NCBI RefSeq assembly: GCF_001422485.1
Contig: NZ_LMNF01000001.1
Coordinates: 1,665,498-1,729,497 of the forward strand
Direction: 5' to 3'
Length of the DNA stretch: 64,000 bases
Source: Agreia sp. Leaf283
GTDB taxonomy: Bacteria; Actinomycetota; Actinomycetes; Actinomycetales; Microbacteriaceae
Below, one piece after another: positions 25,001-36,700 of the stretch. The notes below the pieces were generated by a model. The model was not told the origin of the DNA. It searched no databases and saw only the letters and a program-made list of their open reading frames with translations. Both the position numbers and the translations under genes were made by a program. The first letter of the stretch is position 1. The number at the start of each line of letters is the position of its first letter.

Positions 25001-25551
25001 CCCGCGACGGCGACCGCCTCATCGGCTCCTCCGGAAAGGCCCGTCTCTTCGACGGCCGCTCCGGTGAGCCGTACCCCGAGCCCATCTCGGTCGGTTACAT
25101 GTACATCCTGAAGCTGCACCACCTCGTCGACGACAAGATCCACGCGCGTTCGACGGGTCCGTACTCCATGATCACGCAGCAGCCGCTGGGTGGTAAGGCA
25201 CAGTTCGGTGGACAGCGTTTCGGTGAGATGGAGGTCTGGGCCCTCGAGGCCTATGGAGCCGCGTACGCGCTCCAGGAGCTCCTGACCATCAAGTCCGACG
25301 ACATCCTCGGCCGCGTGAAGGTCTACGAGGCGATCGTCAAGGGCGAGAACATCCAGGAGCCCGGTATTCCCGAGAGCTTCAAGGTGCTCATCAAGGAGAT
25401 GCAGTCGCTGTGCCTGAACGTCGAGGTCCTCTCGGCCGATGGAACGGCAGTGAGCCTGCGCGACACGGACGACGAGGTCTTCCGTGCCGCAGAGGAGCTC
25501 GGCATCAACATCTCCACCCGGTTCGAGTCGTCGTCGATCGACGACATCTGA
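22063..25551 (+). CDS. rpoB: DNA-directed RNA polymerase subunit beta
   Basis: A 1,162-residue catalytic beta subunit of RNA polymerase. The TTG start at 22063 follows GGAGG at a spacing of 8. The rifampicin-binding region ([20 protein letters not shown], then [10 protein letters not shown]) has the wild-type Asp, His and Ser at the usual resistance positions, so no rifampicin-resistance change is visible there. Active-site and assembly motifs such as [14 protein letters not shown] and the C-terminal [20 protein letters not shown] are intact. It is co-transcribed with rpoC after a 46-base gap. Unlike in proteobacteria, rplJ-rplL are not directly upstream, which agrees with other actinobacteria. 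Confidence 0.98.
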   Translation: MAAARNASTNSPKTGRNASRLSFAKITDTLTVPDLLALQTESFDWLVGNDIWKERVAEAKKAGRQDLANNSGLEEIFEEISPIEDLGETMQLSFTAPFLEPEKYTIDECKERGKTYAAPLYVEAEFMNHQTGEIKTQTVFMGDFPLMTERGTFIINGTERVVVSQLVRSPGVYFERAQEKTSDKDIYSSRIIPSRGAWLEFEIDKRDQVGVRIDRKRKQSVTVFLKALGLTSEEILSEFKGYASIEATLEKDTILTKEEALKDIYRKLRPGEQVAAEAARALLDNFYFNSKRYDLAKVGRYKINRKLGIESALSNSVLTVEDIIATIKYLVALHDNQTTIPGTREGKKVDIRLDVDDIDHFGNRRIRAVGELIQNQVRTGLSRMERVVRERMTTQDIEAITPQTLINVRPVVAAIKEFFGTSQLSQFMDQNNPLAGLTHKRRLSALGPGGLSRERAGVEVRDVHPSHYGRMCPIETPEGPNIGLIGSLASFARINSFGFIETPYRRVVDGVVTATIDYLTASEEDEYIVAQANAPLTGEARFAESRVLARRKGGEVDLFPAEDIGYMDVSPRQMVSVATSLIPFLEHDDANRALMGANMQRQAVPLLRSESPLVGTGMEGYAAIDAGDVVTTLKAGVVSEVSADVVTVQLDEGGTQDYYLRKFDRSNQGTSYNHRVIVAEGERVEVGQVLADGPATENGELALGKNLLVAFMPWEGYNFEDAMILSQNLVKDDVLSSIHIEEYEVDARDTKLGKEEITRDLPNVSPELLADLDERGIIRIGAEVRPGDILVGKVTPKGETELSAEERLLRAIFNEKSREVRDTSLKVPHGEQGTIIAVKEFSAENDDELGSGVNQRVVVYIAQKRKITEGDKLAGRHGNKGVISKILPVEDMPFLADGTPVDIVLNPLGIPGRMNFGQVLETHLGWIAKQGWEVEGKPKWAAELPEQARKAAPNTKVATPVFDGAFEEEIAGLLDSTTPTRDGDRLIGSSGKARLFDGRSGEPYPEPISVGYMYILKLHHLVDDKIHARSTGPYSMITQQPLGGKAQFGGQRFGEMEVWALEAYGAAYALQELLTIKSDDILGRVKVYEAIVKGENIQEPGIPESFKVLIKEMQSLCLNVEVLSADGTAVSLRDTDDEVFRAAEELGINISTRFESSSIDDI

Positions 25552-25597
25552 TCCGGCATTTACTTAGCTGACGCAACCTTCAGGAGAAGAGAAAACA

Positions 25598-29476
<3,879 letters not shown>

Positions 29477-29491
29477 TAGGCAGCCTCACGA

Positions 29492-29527
29492 GAAGAGCCC
29501 CTCACCGTTCGCGGTGGGGGGCTCTTC
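29492..29527. terminator. Terminator after rpoC (probably bidirectional)
   Basis: Arms GAAGAGCCCCTCACC (29492-29506) and GGTGGGGGGCTCTTC (29513-29527) form a 15-bp stem with one wobble pair and a 6-base loop. It separates rpoC from the convergent spermidine-synthase-like gene. Confidence 0.85.
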
Positions 29528-29545
29528 CCGTTTGTCACTCGGGCG

Positions 29546-30322
29546 CTACCGCGGGGGCGCGATCACGCGCCAGGCGACCGGATGCGGTCCCGCCGCCGCC
29601 AGCGCCGGCATCCGTTCGAGAATGGCCGGGTCGGCGCCGGCGACAAGCACCACGTTGCCGGCCTCGCGGCCGTCGAGCGTTGCTGCGGGGCCGATCATGG
29701 CGACGGCGGGGAACACCGCCCTGAGGGCGTCGAGCTGCCGCCCGACCGTGCCGAGATCCGGCTCGTCGGCCACGTTCACCAGAACGGTGCCCCGGGGCGC
29801 GAGCACCGCCCGCACCGCCTCGAAGAAGTCCTGCGAGATGAGATGGGCCGGTGTCGAGACGCCGGCGTAGACATCGCACACGACGATGTCGGCGCCCTCG
29901 CGCCAGTCGGATCCCGGCAGGGCGAGCGACCGCAGCGCGTCGAGCGCGTCGCCCTCGACGAGGTCGATCTCGGCCGAGCGCGGCAGCGGCGCGTGCTCCA
30001 GCACGAACGCCACCAGCCCCTCCTCCTTCTCGACGACGAGCTGCCTCGATCCCGGCCTCGTCAGAGCGACGTAGCGGGCGAGTGTGAGCGCGCCCGCACC
30101 CAGGTGCAGAACGTCGAGCGGCTCCGCGGGCCGGGCCGCGAGATCGATCGCCGTGCCCATGCGCCGCACGTAGTCGTAGAAGAGGTGCCGCGGGTCGCGC
30201 AGCGAGACATGAGACTGAGGCACGCCGTCGAGGCTCAGCGTCAGCGCCCCCGCGACGAACGGGTCGGGAGTCAGCCAGGCCACCGTCGACGACGGGAGGG
30301 TCATCTGCGCTGCATCTGCCAC
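29546..30322 (-). CDS. Spermidine-synthase-like methyltransferase-fold protein (paralogue 2)
   Basis: A 258-residue protein with the same layout as the gene at 20884-21774: LSLDGVPQSHVSLRDPRHLF, LDVLHLGAGALTLARYVALT (cofactor loop), VVEKEEGLVAFVLEHAPLPR and IVVCDVYAGVSTPAHLISQD. The two share long motifs such as GVPQSHV/GTPQSHV and TRPGSRQ, so they are paralogues. The GTG at 30322 lies 7 bases after TAGGCT; an ATG at 30304 is the alternative start. Whether it transfers aminopropyl groups is unknown. It diverges from the FHA gene that opens the signalling cluster. Confidence 0.8.
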   Translation of the reverse strand: MADAAQMTLPSSTVAWLTPDPFVAGALTLSLDGVPQSHVSLRDPRHLFYDYVRRMGTAIDLAARPAEPLDVLHLGAGALTLARYVALTRPGSRQLVVEKEEGLVAFVLEHAPLPRSAEIDLVEGDALDALRSLALPGSDWREGADIVVCDVYAGVSTPAHLISQDFFEAVRAVLAPRGTVLVNVADEPDLGTVGRQLDALRAVFPAVAMIGPAATLDGREAGNVVLVAGADPAILERMPALAAAGPHPVAWRVIAPPR

Positions 30323-30329
30323 AGCAACG

Positions 30330-30379
30330 AGCCTAGGCTCCCGGCGCCGCGACCGGGGTGGCCCCGGGGGTAATAAGCT
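30330..30379. promoter_or_regulatory. Divergent promoters of paralogue 2 and the FHA gene
   Basis: On the minus strand TAGGCT (complement of 30330-30335) is 7 bases before the GTG at 30322. On the plus strand TAAGCT (30374-30379) would start transcription about 9 bases before the FHA ATG at 30395. Confidence 0.45.
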
Positions 30380-30394
30380 GTCGCACGGCAGGCG

Positions 30395-31351
30395 ATGACG
30401 ACCGTCGACGGCGGAATGGGAGTTCAGGTGGGGACCGGCACGATGCGCGTCGAATGGCAGGAGCCCGTGACACTCCATATCCACCCCGATGTCACCGACG
30501 CGCAGGCGGTCCAGGTCCGCCGCTCCGCGGGCGATGCGGTGCAGTTGCTGGTCGGCCAGGACATGACCGTGCGCGTGCGGGTTCTGGATGCCGCGGGCCC
30601 GGTTTCCGTCGGCCCGGGACAGATCGTCGAGGGGGTCACCTCGATCGAACTCGACGCCGCACTCGACGACGACACCGTGATCAGCGTCGACCGCCTGACC
30701 TCGGGCAGCGCCCCATCCCTTCCCCCGCTGACCCGCGAGGGCAACGATGTCGACGACACGATCCTGGGCCAGCCGGCCGTGACCGCCGCGGCCGACGATC
30801 CCAACGCATCCGCAGACACCGTGATCGGCGAGCGGCGCCGCGCTCCGGTTGCCGCGCCCGACTCCGTTCTGCCGCCGCCCCCGCTGCCGTCCATTCCCGG
30901 CATCCCGGCCAGCGCCCACCTGAGCGCGGGCGTGACCCCGACGGGCGGGCGACGCACCCGCATCGAGCAGCCCGACGCATCCGGCCAGACCACCGTGCCC
31001 CACGCCGTGTCCTTTCCCGACGGGCGCGTGATCGCGCTCGACCGCGCCGTCTACGTCGGCCGCTCGCCCCGCAGCCCGCGCATCACCTCGGGGCTCGTGC
31101 CCGAGCTCGTCGCCGTTCCGTCTCCGCGCCGCGAGGTCAGCGCCACGCACCTCGAGATCCTCGAGGAGGGTCGCGCCGTCGTCGTGCGCGATCTCGGCTC
31201 GACCAACGGAACGAGGGTGAGCACACCCGGAGCCGCGCCGTCGGTGCTCAGCCCGGGGTCCAGCCGCGTGGTCGCCGCCGGAACCACGCTCGACCTCGGA
31301 GACGGCATCGTGCTCGAGATCGTCGCGGGCACGGGCGGTGCCGCGTGGTGA
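30395..31351 (+). CDS. FHA-domain phosphothreonine-binding protein
   Basis: A 318-residue cytoplasmic protein. The C-terminal FHA domain (about residues 205-315) has the expected residues: YVGRSPRSPR, REVSATHLEILEE and DLGSTNGTRV, which together bind phosphothreonine. The N-terminal 100 residues form a beta-rich region beginning MRVEWQEPVTLHIHPDV. The linker between is proline-rich and contains DDTILGQ and ADTVIGE, Thr-rich motifs that could themselves be phosphorylated. ATG 30395 is used, though ATG 30443 (MRVEW) is also plausible. Its stop overlaps the PP2C start (GTGA), so the two are translationally coupled. It is probably an adaptor or substrate of the kinase encoded downstream. Confidence 0.88.
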   Translation: MTTVDGGMGVQVGTGTMRVEWQEPVTLHIHPDVTDAQAVQVRRSAGDAVQLLVGQDMTVRVRVLDAAGPVSVGPGQIVEGVTSIELDAALDDDTVISVDRLTSGSAPSLPPLTREGNDVDDTILGQPAVTAAADDPNASADTVIGERRRAPVAAPDSVLPPPPLPSIPGIPASAHLSAGVTPTGGRRTRIEQPDASGQTTVPHAVSFPDGRVIALDRAVYVGRSPRSPRITSGLVPELVAVPSPRREVSATHLEILEEGRAVVVRDLGSTNGTRVSTPGAAPSVLSPGSSRVVAAGTTLDLGDGIVLEIVAGTGGAAW

Positions 31352-32172
31352 CGGCCGCGCCCTCGACCGTGGGCGCCGCGACCGTGGCGCTGCCCGGCGA
31401 CGGCGGCCACCTCGGGCTCTCCTGGGCCGCCCAGACGAACAGGGGCCTGAAGCGCGCGCAGAACCAGGACAGCTATCTGGCCGAGGCGCCGGTGTTCGCC
31501 GTGGCCGACGGCATGGGAGGCCACGCGGCCGGCGACGAGGCGAGCGCGGCCGTCGTCGAGCGGCTGGCGGAGCGGCTCTCGGGCGGATTCGCCTCGAGCG
31601 ACGAGATCACCGACGCGCTCCGGCGGGCGAGCGCCGACATCGGGGAGATCGCGGGAGGTCGCGAGGGGTCGGGTGCCGGCACGACGGTGACGGGCATCGC
31701 TCTGACGCTGCAGGCAGGGCGACCCTACTGGGCCGTGTTCAACATCGGCGACTCGCGTGTCTACGTCCTCGACGGCGGGGTACTCACGCAGCTCACCGTC
31801 GACCACTCGGCGGTTCAGGCCATGGTCGATTCCGGCCGCATCACCGCGATCGAGGCGGAGTCGCATCCGAATCGCAACATCATCACCAGGGCGGTGGGGT
31901 TCGGCAAGAACCCCGTGCCCGATCTGTGGTTCATTCCGGTGGCGCAGGGGGCACGGCTGCTCATCTGCTCCGACGGCCTCACGAAGGAGGTCGACGTCGA
32001 TCTCATCCGTCTCCTCCTGTCCGAGGCGATCGATGCCGACGACGCGGCCGGGCTGCTGCTGGAGGCCGCACTCGCCGCCGGCGGGCGCGACAACGTGACC
32101 ACGGTGGTCGTCGAGGTCGTCGACAGCGACATCGAGGCCGAAACCGACGCCACACTTCCGCGATTCGACTGA
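31348..32172 (+). CDS. PP2C-family Ser/Thr protein phosphatase
   Basis: A 274-residue metal-dependent phosphatase. Metal and phosphate motifs are all present: the N-terminal NRGLKRAQNQDSYL, VFAVADGMGGHAAGDEAS, FNIGDSRVYVL, LLICSDGLTKEV and GGRDNVTTVVVEV. There is no membrane segment, so it acts in the cytoplasm. The GTG start at 31348 overlaps the FHA stop. It should reverse the phosphorylation made by the kinase encoded next, completing a writer-reader-eraser set with the FHA proteins. Catalytic residues look intact. Confidence 0.93.
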   Translation: MTAAPSTVGAATVALPGDGGHLGLSWAAQTNRGLKRAQNQDSYLAEAPVFAVADGMGGHAAGDEASAAVVERLAERLSGGFASSDEITDALRRASADIGEIAGGREGSGAGTTVTGIALTLQAGRPYWAVFNIGDSRVYVLDGGVLTQLTVDHSAVQAMVDSGRITAIEAESHPNRNIITRAVGFGKNPVPDLWFIPVAQGARLLICSDGLTKEVDVDLIRLLLSEAIDADDAAGLLLEAALAAGGRDNVTTVVVEVVDSDIEAETDATLPRFD

Positions 32173-32215
32173 CCTCTGTGCCCCTGATTGGGGGAGCCTT
32201 GTGAGGGGGCGGAAC

Positions 32216-32246
32216 TGGACGATGCCGGTGATGGCATATGTACAGT
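32216..32246 (+). promoter_or_regulatory. Possible promoter of the kinase gene
   Basis: TACAGT (32241-32246) is a good -10. TGGACG (32216-32221) is a weak -35 at a 19-base spacing. The leader of about 70 bases has GAGG 8 bases before the kinase ATG. The 152-base gap before the kinase is the largest break within the signalling cluster. Confidence 0.45.
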
Positions 32247-32324
32247 GGGGAGACGGCTTTTCGGGGGGATCGCCCAGGGGTGTCTCGCCCCGCACTACGC
32301 ACCCGTCCCGAAAGAGGAACACCC

Positions 32325-33749
32325 ATGGCCCGCAGGCTGCCTTCACAGCCTCCCGTGCTCGCGGGCTACACGCACCTCCGCGCCCTGGGAAAGGGCGGCT
32401 TCGCCGACGTCTTCCTCTATGAGCAGGCGCTTCCCCGGGCCGATGTCGCCGTGAAGGTCCTGCTTCCGGGCGTGGCGACCAACAGCGTGCGCGCCATGTT
32501 CCTGTCGGAGGCGAACCTGATGTCGCAGCTCGCGACGCACCCCTCTGTCGTCACGGTTCACGCCGCGAGCATCGCGCCCGACGGCCGCCCCTACCTGGTG
32601 ATGGAGTACTGCCCCTCCTCCTACGGGTCGCGCTACAAGACCGAGCGCATCGCCGTGGCCGAGGTGCTGACGGCCGGCGTCAAGATCGGCAGCGCACTCG
32701 AGAGCGCGCACCGCCTCGGCTTCCTGCACCGCGACATCAAGCCGTCGAACATCCTCCTCACGCAGTACCACCACCCCGTGCTCGCCGACTTCGGCATCGC
32801 GGCCACGGTGGCCGAGGCCGAACGCGAGGAGGCCGAGGGCATGAGCGTGCCCTGGTCGGCGCCGGAGGTTCTGCAGTCCGAGACGAGGGGCACGGTGCGC
32901 AGCGAGGTCTGGTCGCTGGCCGCCACCCTCTATTCGATGCTCGCCGGCCGCACACCGTTCGAGTATCCGGGCAAGAGCAACACCCGTGACGACCTGCAGC
33001 GCCGCATCGTGGGTCGTGACCGCGTGCCGCCGACCGGGCGGCCGGATGTTCCGCCGGAGCTCGAGGCGCTCCTCGCGTCGTGCCTGAGCAAGAACCCGGC
33101 CGCGCGACCCGCGAGCGTGCTCGAGGTCGTCCGCGGCCTCCAGCTGATCGAGTCGAGCCTGTCCCTCCCTCAGACCTCGGCCGACATCTCGAACGAGGCG
33201 GTGCACCGCCCGGCCCCGAGACCGTCTTCGGCCTCGCTCACGAAGGCCGCCCAGGGCGGGGTCTCGGTGCGCGGCGCCGAGGGCCCGCGGGTGAGGCACC
33301 GGGGGCGCCAGTCCGAGGCCGTCCGCGAGTCCACCGACTCGAGCGTCACGGTGATCAGGCAGGCCACGGCCGCTCGCTCGCGCTCCGTGCGCAGGCCCGG
33401 CGTGATCGCCGCCGTCGTCGGCAGTGCTGTCGTGCTCGTGGCCGCGATCGTCGCCGCCGTCGTTCTGGTGCTGGGCGCGTTGAACACGTCGATGCCGGTC
33501 GTCAGCGACATCCGGGCCCAGGAGCAGGCCGGAACCGTCGTCTTTTCCTGGCGCGACCCGGGCCTCGCAGGCGGCGACCTCTACGTCATCCGCTCGACAG
33601 ACGGCTCCTCGTCGACGCAGACCTCGACCGAATTCACCGTGCAGGCCGACGGCTCCGTGCCCGAGTGCATCACCGTGCGCGTCTCGCGTGACGGCCGACT
33701 CGGCGACCCGTCGGCCGAGAAATGCGCGCCGGCCGGGGGCGCCGGATGA
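32325..33749 (+). CDS. Membrane Ser/Thr protein kinase with short non-PASTA extracellular domain
   Basis: A 474-residue Hanks-type kinase. The glycine loop is GKGGFADVFLY (residues 22-32), the ATP-binding Lys is in VAVKVLLPG, the catalytic loop is HRDIKPSN (His135-Arg136-Asp137), and the metal-binding motif is DFGIAATV. The activation segment ends MSVPWSAPEVLQ, shorter than in PknB and with few Thr residues. A single membrane helix (VIAAVVGSAVVLVAAIVAAV) lies at about 358-382. The external 90 residues look Fn3-like (AGTVVFSWRDPGLAGGDLYV) and contain two Cys; there are no PASTA repeats. The ATG at 32325 has a GAGG site. The stop overlaps the start of the giant Ig-like protein (ATGA). Confidence 0.92.
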   Translation: MARRLPSQPPVLAGYTHLRALGKGGFADVFLYEQALPRADVAVKVLLPGVATNSVRAMFLSEANLMSQLATHPSVVTVHAASIAPDGRPYLVMEYCPSSYGSRYKTERIAVAEVLTAGVKIGSALESAHRLGFLHRDIKPSNILLTQYHHPVLADFGIAATVAEAEREEAEGMSVPWSAPEVLQSETRGTVRSEVWSLAATLYSMLAGRTPFEYPGKSNTRDDLQRRIVGRDRVPPTGRPDVPPELEALLASCLSKNPAARPASVLEVVRGLQLIESSLSLPQTSADISNEAVHRPAPRPSSASLTKAAQGGVSVRGAEGPRVRHRGRQSEAVRESTDSSVTVIRQATAARSRSVRRPGVIAAVVGSAVVLVAAIVAAVVLVLGALNTSMPVVSDIRAQEQAGTVVFSWRDPGLAGGDLYVIRSTDGSSSTQTSTEFTVQADGSVPECITVRVSRDGRLGDPSAEKCAPAGGAG

Positions 33750-36700
33750 TCTTCCGCTGGCTCCGCGCGCACGCGTCGCAGGCGATCACCACCGTGAGCG
33801 TTCTGCTCGTCGCTGCCGTCGTGCTCACCGTGGCCCTCGTATCGACGGGGTACACGGAGCAGAAGCTGCAACTCGACGACGCGTCCGTCTGGGTCACCAA
33901 CGGCTCGCGCCAGGTGGTCGGGCGCGCCAACACCGATGTGTTCGAGCTCAACTCGGTGGTCAAGAGCGAGGGCGGCGACATCGACGTGCTGCAGCGGGGA
34001 TCCACCGTTATCGCCCACGACCGCACGAGCAACACCCTGCAGGTCATCGACCCCGCGTCCTCGCTCGTCACCTCTACGATCCCGCTTCCGGCGGGCGACC
34101 CCGACGTGATGCTCGACGACGGCCAGATCGTGATCCACTCGGCCGACACGGGCGAGGTCTGGGTCGTGCGACAGGCGAACCTCGACACCTTCGACGACAC
34201 GGAGCAGCCTCTGCTCAGCCTGGATGCGGGCAGCGCGGTCGCCGTCGACGACACGGGCATGCTGGTGGGCTTCGATCGGCGCAGCCAGCGTCTCGTGACC
34301 GCCGACATCCGTTCGGGTGCCGAGCCGAGCTCCGAGCCGGTGACCGGCATCGACGCCGAGGACGACGACGAGGTGCAGGTCACGCTCACCGGCGGCGTCG
34401 CATCCGTTCTCGATGTGACACGGCGCGAACTCGTCGTCGGCGGTCGGCAGATCGACCTGACCGACAGCGTCGGGGCATCGGAGGAGCTTCAGCTGTCGGC
34501 GGCGACCACGACCGGAGACACCGTGCTGATCGCCCACTCTGGCGGTCTGCTGGGCGTCGACACGGCCACCGGAGCGCTCGAACGGCTGGTCGAGGGCGCG
34601 CAGGGTCTGCCGGCCCGGCCGTTCGTCGATGACGATGGATGCGCGTACGCGGCCTGGGCGGACGGCTCGACCTGGCAGCGCTGCGGCTCGTCGGACGCGG
34701 TGAGCGGCCGGCTCGCCGGCGTCTCCGCCGACGACGACCTGGCCTTCCGCAGCAACGGCCGATACGTCGTGCTGAACGACCGCGTCGGCGGCCGGGTCTG
34801 GGCCGTGCAGCACGAGAACCGCCTCATTGACAACTGGGACCAGCTGATCGATGACGACGACGACCAGCAGCAGCAGGACGAGATCGACGACCAGACGCCT
34901 CCCGAGCTCGTCGCCGACCAGCAGCCGCCCGTGGCCAACGCCGACGACTTCGGCGCCCGCCCGGGCGTGGCCAGCATCCTGCCCGTGCTGCTGAACGACT
35001 ACGACCCGAACGGCGACGTGCTGTCGATCACGGCGGTCGGCGAGGTCGACCCCGCACTGGCGCAGATCGACCTCGTGAGCACGGCGCAGCGGCTGCAGGT
35101 CACTCTGACGCCGCAGGCATCCGGCACCTTCTCGTTCGACTACACCATCTCCGACGGCCGGGGCGGCACGGCCTCCTCCGTCGTCACCGTCACCGTGCGC
35201 TCCGCCGGTGAGAATTCGCCGCCCGTGCAGGCGCGGGTCACCCAGGCGGCCGTGGCCGTCGGCGGGGTCTTCACGACGAATGTGCTGGGAGACTGGTACG
35301 ACCCCGACGGCGATCCGATGTACCTCGTCGAGGCGCAGACGGCGGAACCCGACCGCGTGTCGTTCGCGCCCGCGGGCGAGCTCGACTTCCGCAGCGGGTC
35401 GACGGCACCCGGCAGCACGGAGATCGGCCTGCAGGTCTCCGACTTCACCGAGGCCGGAACCGGCCAGGTGCGGGTCACGGTGTCAGAGCCCGGAACCGTG
35501 CCGATGACCGCGGACGGTTTCCTCGTGCAGGGCTACACGGGCCAGGAGCTGCAGATCTCGCCCCTCGAGCACGTTCGAGGAGGAACGGGCAGCATCCGCC
35601 TCAGCACCGTGGCCGACTACCCCGAGACCACAATCACGCCCAACTACGCCAAGGGCACCTTCCGGTTCGAGTCGCAGAAGGCCGGAATCCACTACCTGTC
35701 GTACTCGGTCACCGACGCGGCGCAGCAGACGGCGACGGGCGTCGTGCGCGTCGACATCGCGGCCGCGCCCGATGCCGCGACGAAGCCCATCACCGTGCCG
35801 ACCGTAGCCTTCCTCTACCAGCAGCAGACAGACCTGGTCGACGTGCTCTCCACCGACATCGACCCGGCGGGCGGCGTGCTGAGCATCTCGGGGGTCTCGG
35901 GAGTGCCTGCCTCCTCGGGCGTGGTCGTCGAGGTCATCGAGCACCGCATCCTGCGCGTCAGGCTCAACAATCCGCTCGACGGCCCGGTGACATTCGGCTA
36001 CACCGCAACGAACGGATTCTCGAGCGCAGAGGGCGTCGTGACGGTCTACCAGGTTCCCGAGCCCGCGAGGCTCCAGGCGCCCGTGGCCACGGCCGACAGC
36101 ATCTCGGTGCGCGTCGGAGAGGTCGTCGACATCCCCGTCGTGGCGAACGACGAGCACCCGAACCGCAAGCCGCTCGTGCTCGATCCCGCGCTCGTGCAGA
36201 ACGTGCCCTCCGGAGGCGGCCTGCTCTTCGTCTCCGGCAACCGACTGCGCTACCTCGCCCCCGACGAGCCCGGCGACTTCACGGCGATCTACCGCCTGGG
36301 CACCACCGCCGACGTGCAGTTCGACACGGCCCAGGTGACGATCTCGGTGAGAGAGGCCGACGCCGCGACCAACTCCGCCCCCGTGCCGCCGACGCTGTCG
36401 GCCCGCGTGCTCGCAGGCGAGGCCGTGAAGGTCTCGGTTCCTCTCGGTGACATGGATGCCGACGGCGACTCGGTGAGGCTCGTCGGGGCCGCATCGAATC
36501 CGTCGCAGGGCAACGTGACCGTCGCGGGCGACGTGATCACCTACACGGCCGGCGCGGCGTCGCAGGGCACGGACTCGTTCTCCTACGAGGTCGTCGACAG
36601 CCTCGGTGCCCGAGCGACCGGGGTCGTGCGGGTGGGTATCAGCCCCGCCTTCGACACGGCCAGCCTTCCGGTCGCGGTCGACGACGTGGTCGTGACCACG

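Noticed and set aside
22093-25143. A 1,016-codon open frame antisense to rpoB
   Set aside because: High-GC genes with strong third-position bias leave long open antisense frames. The translation has no recognisable domain and rpoB is certain.
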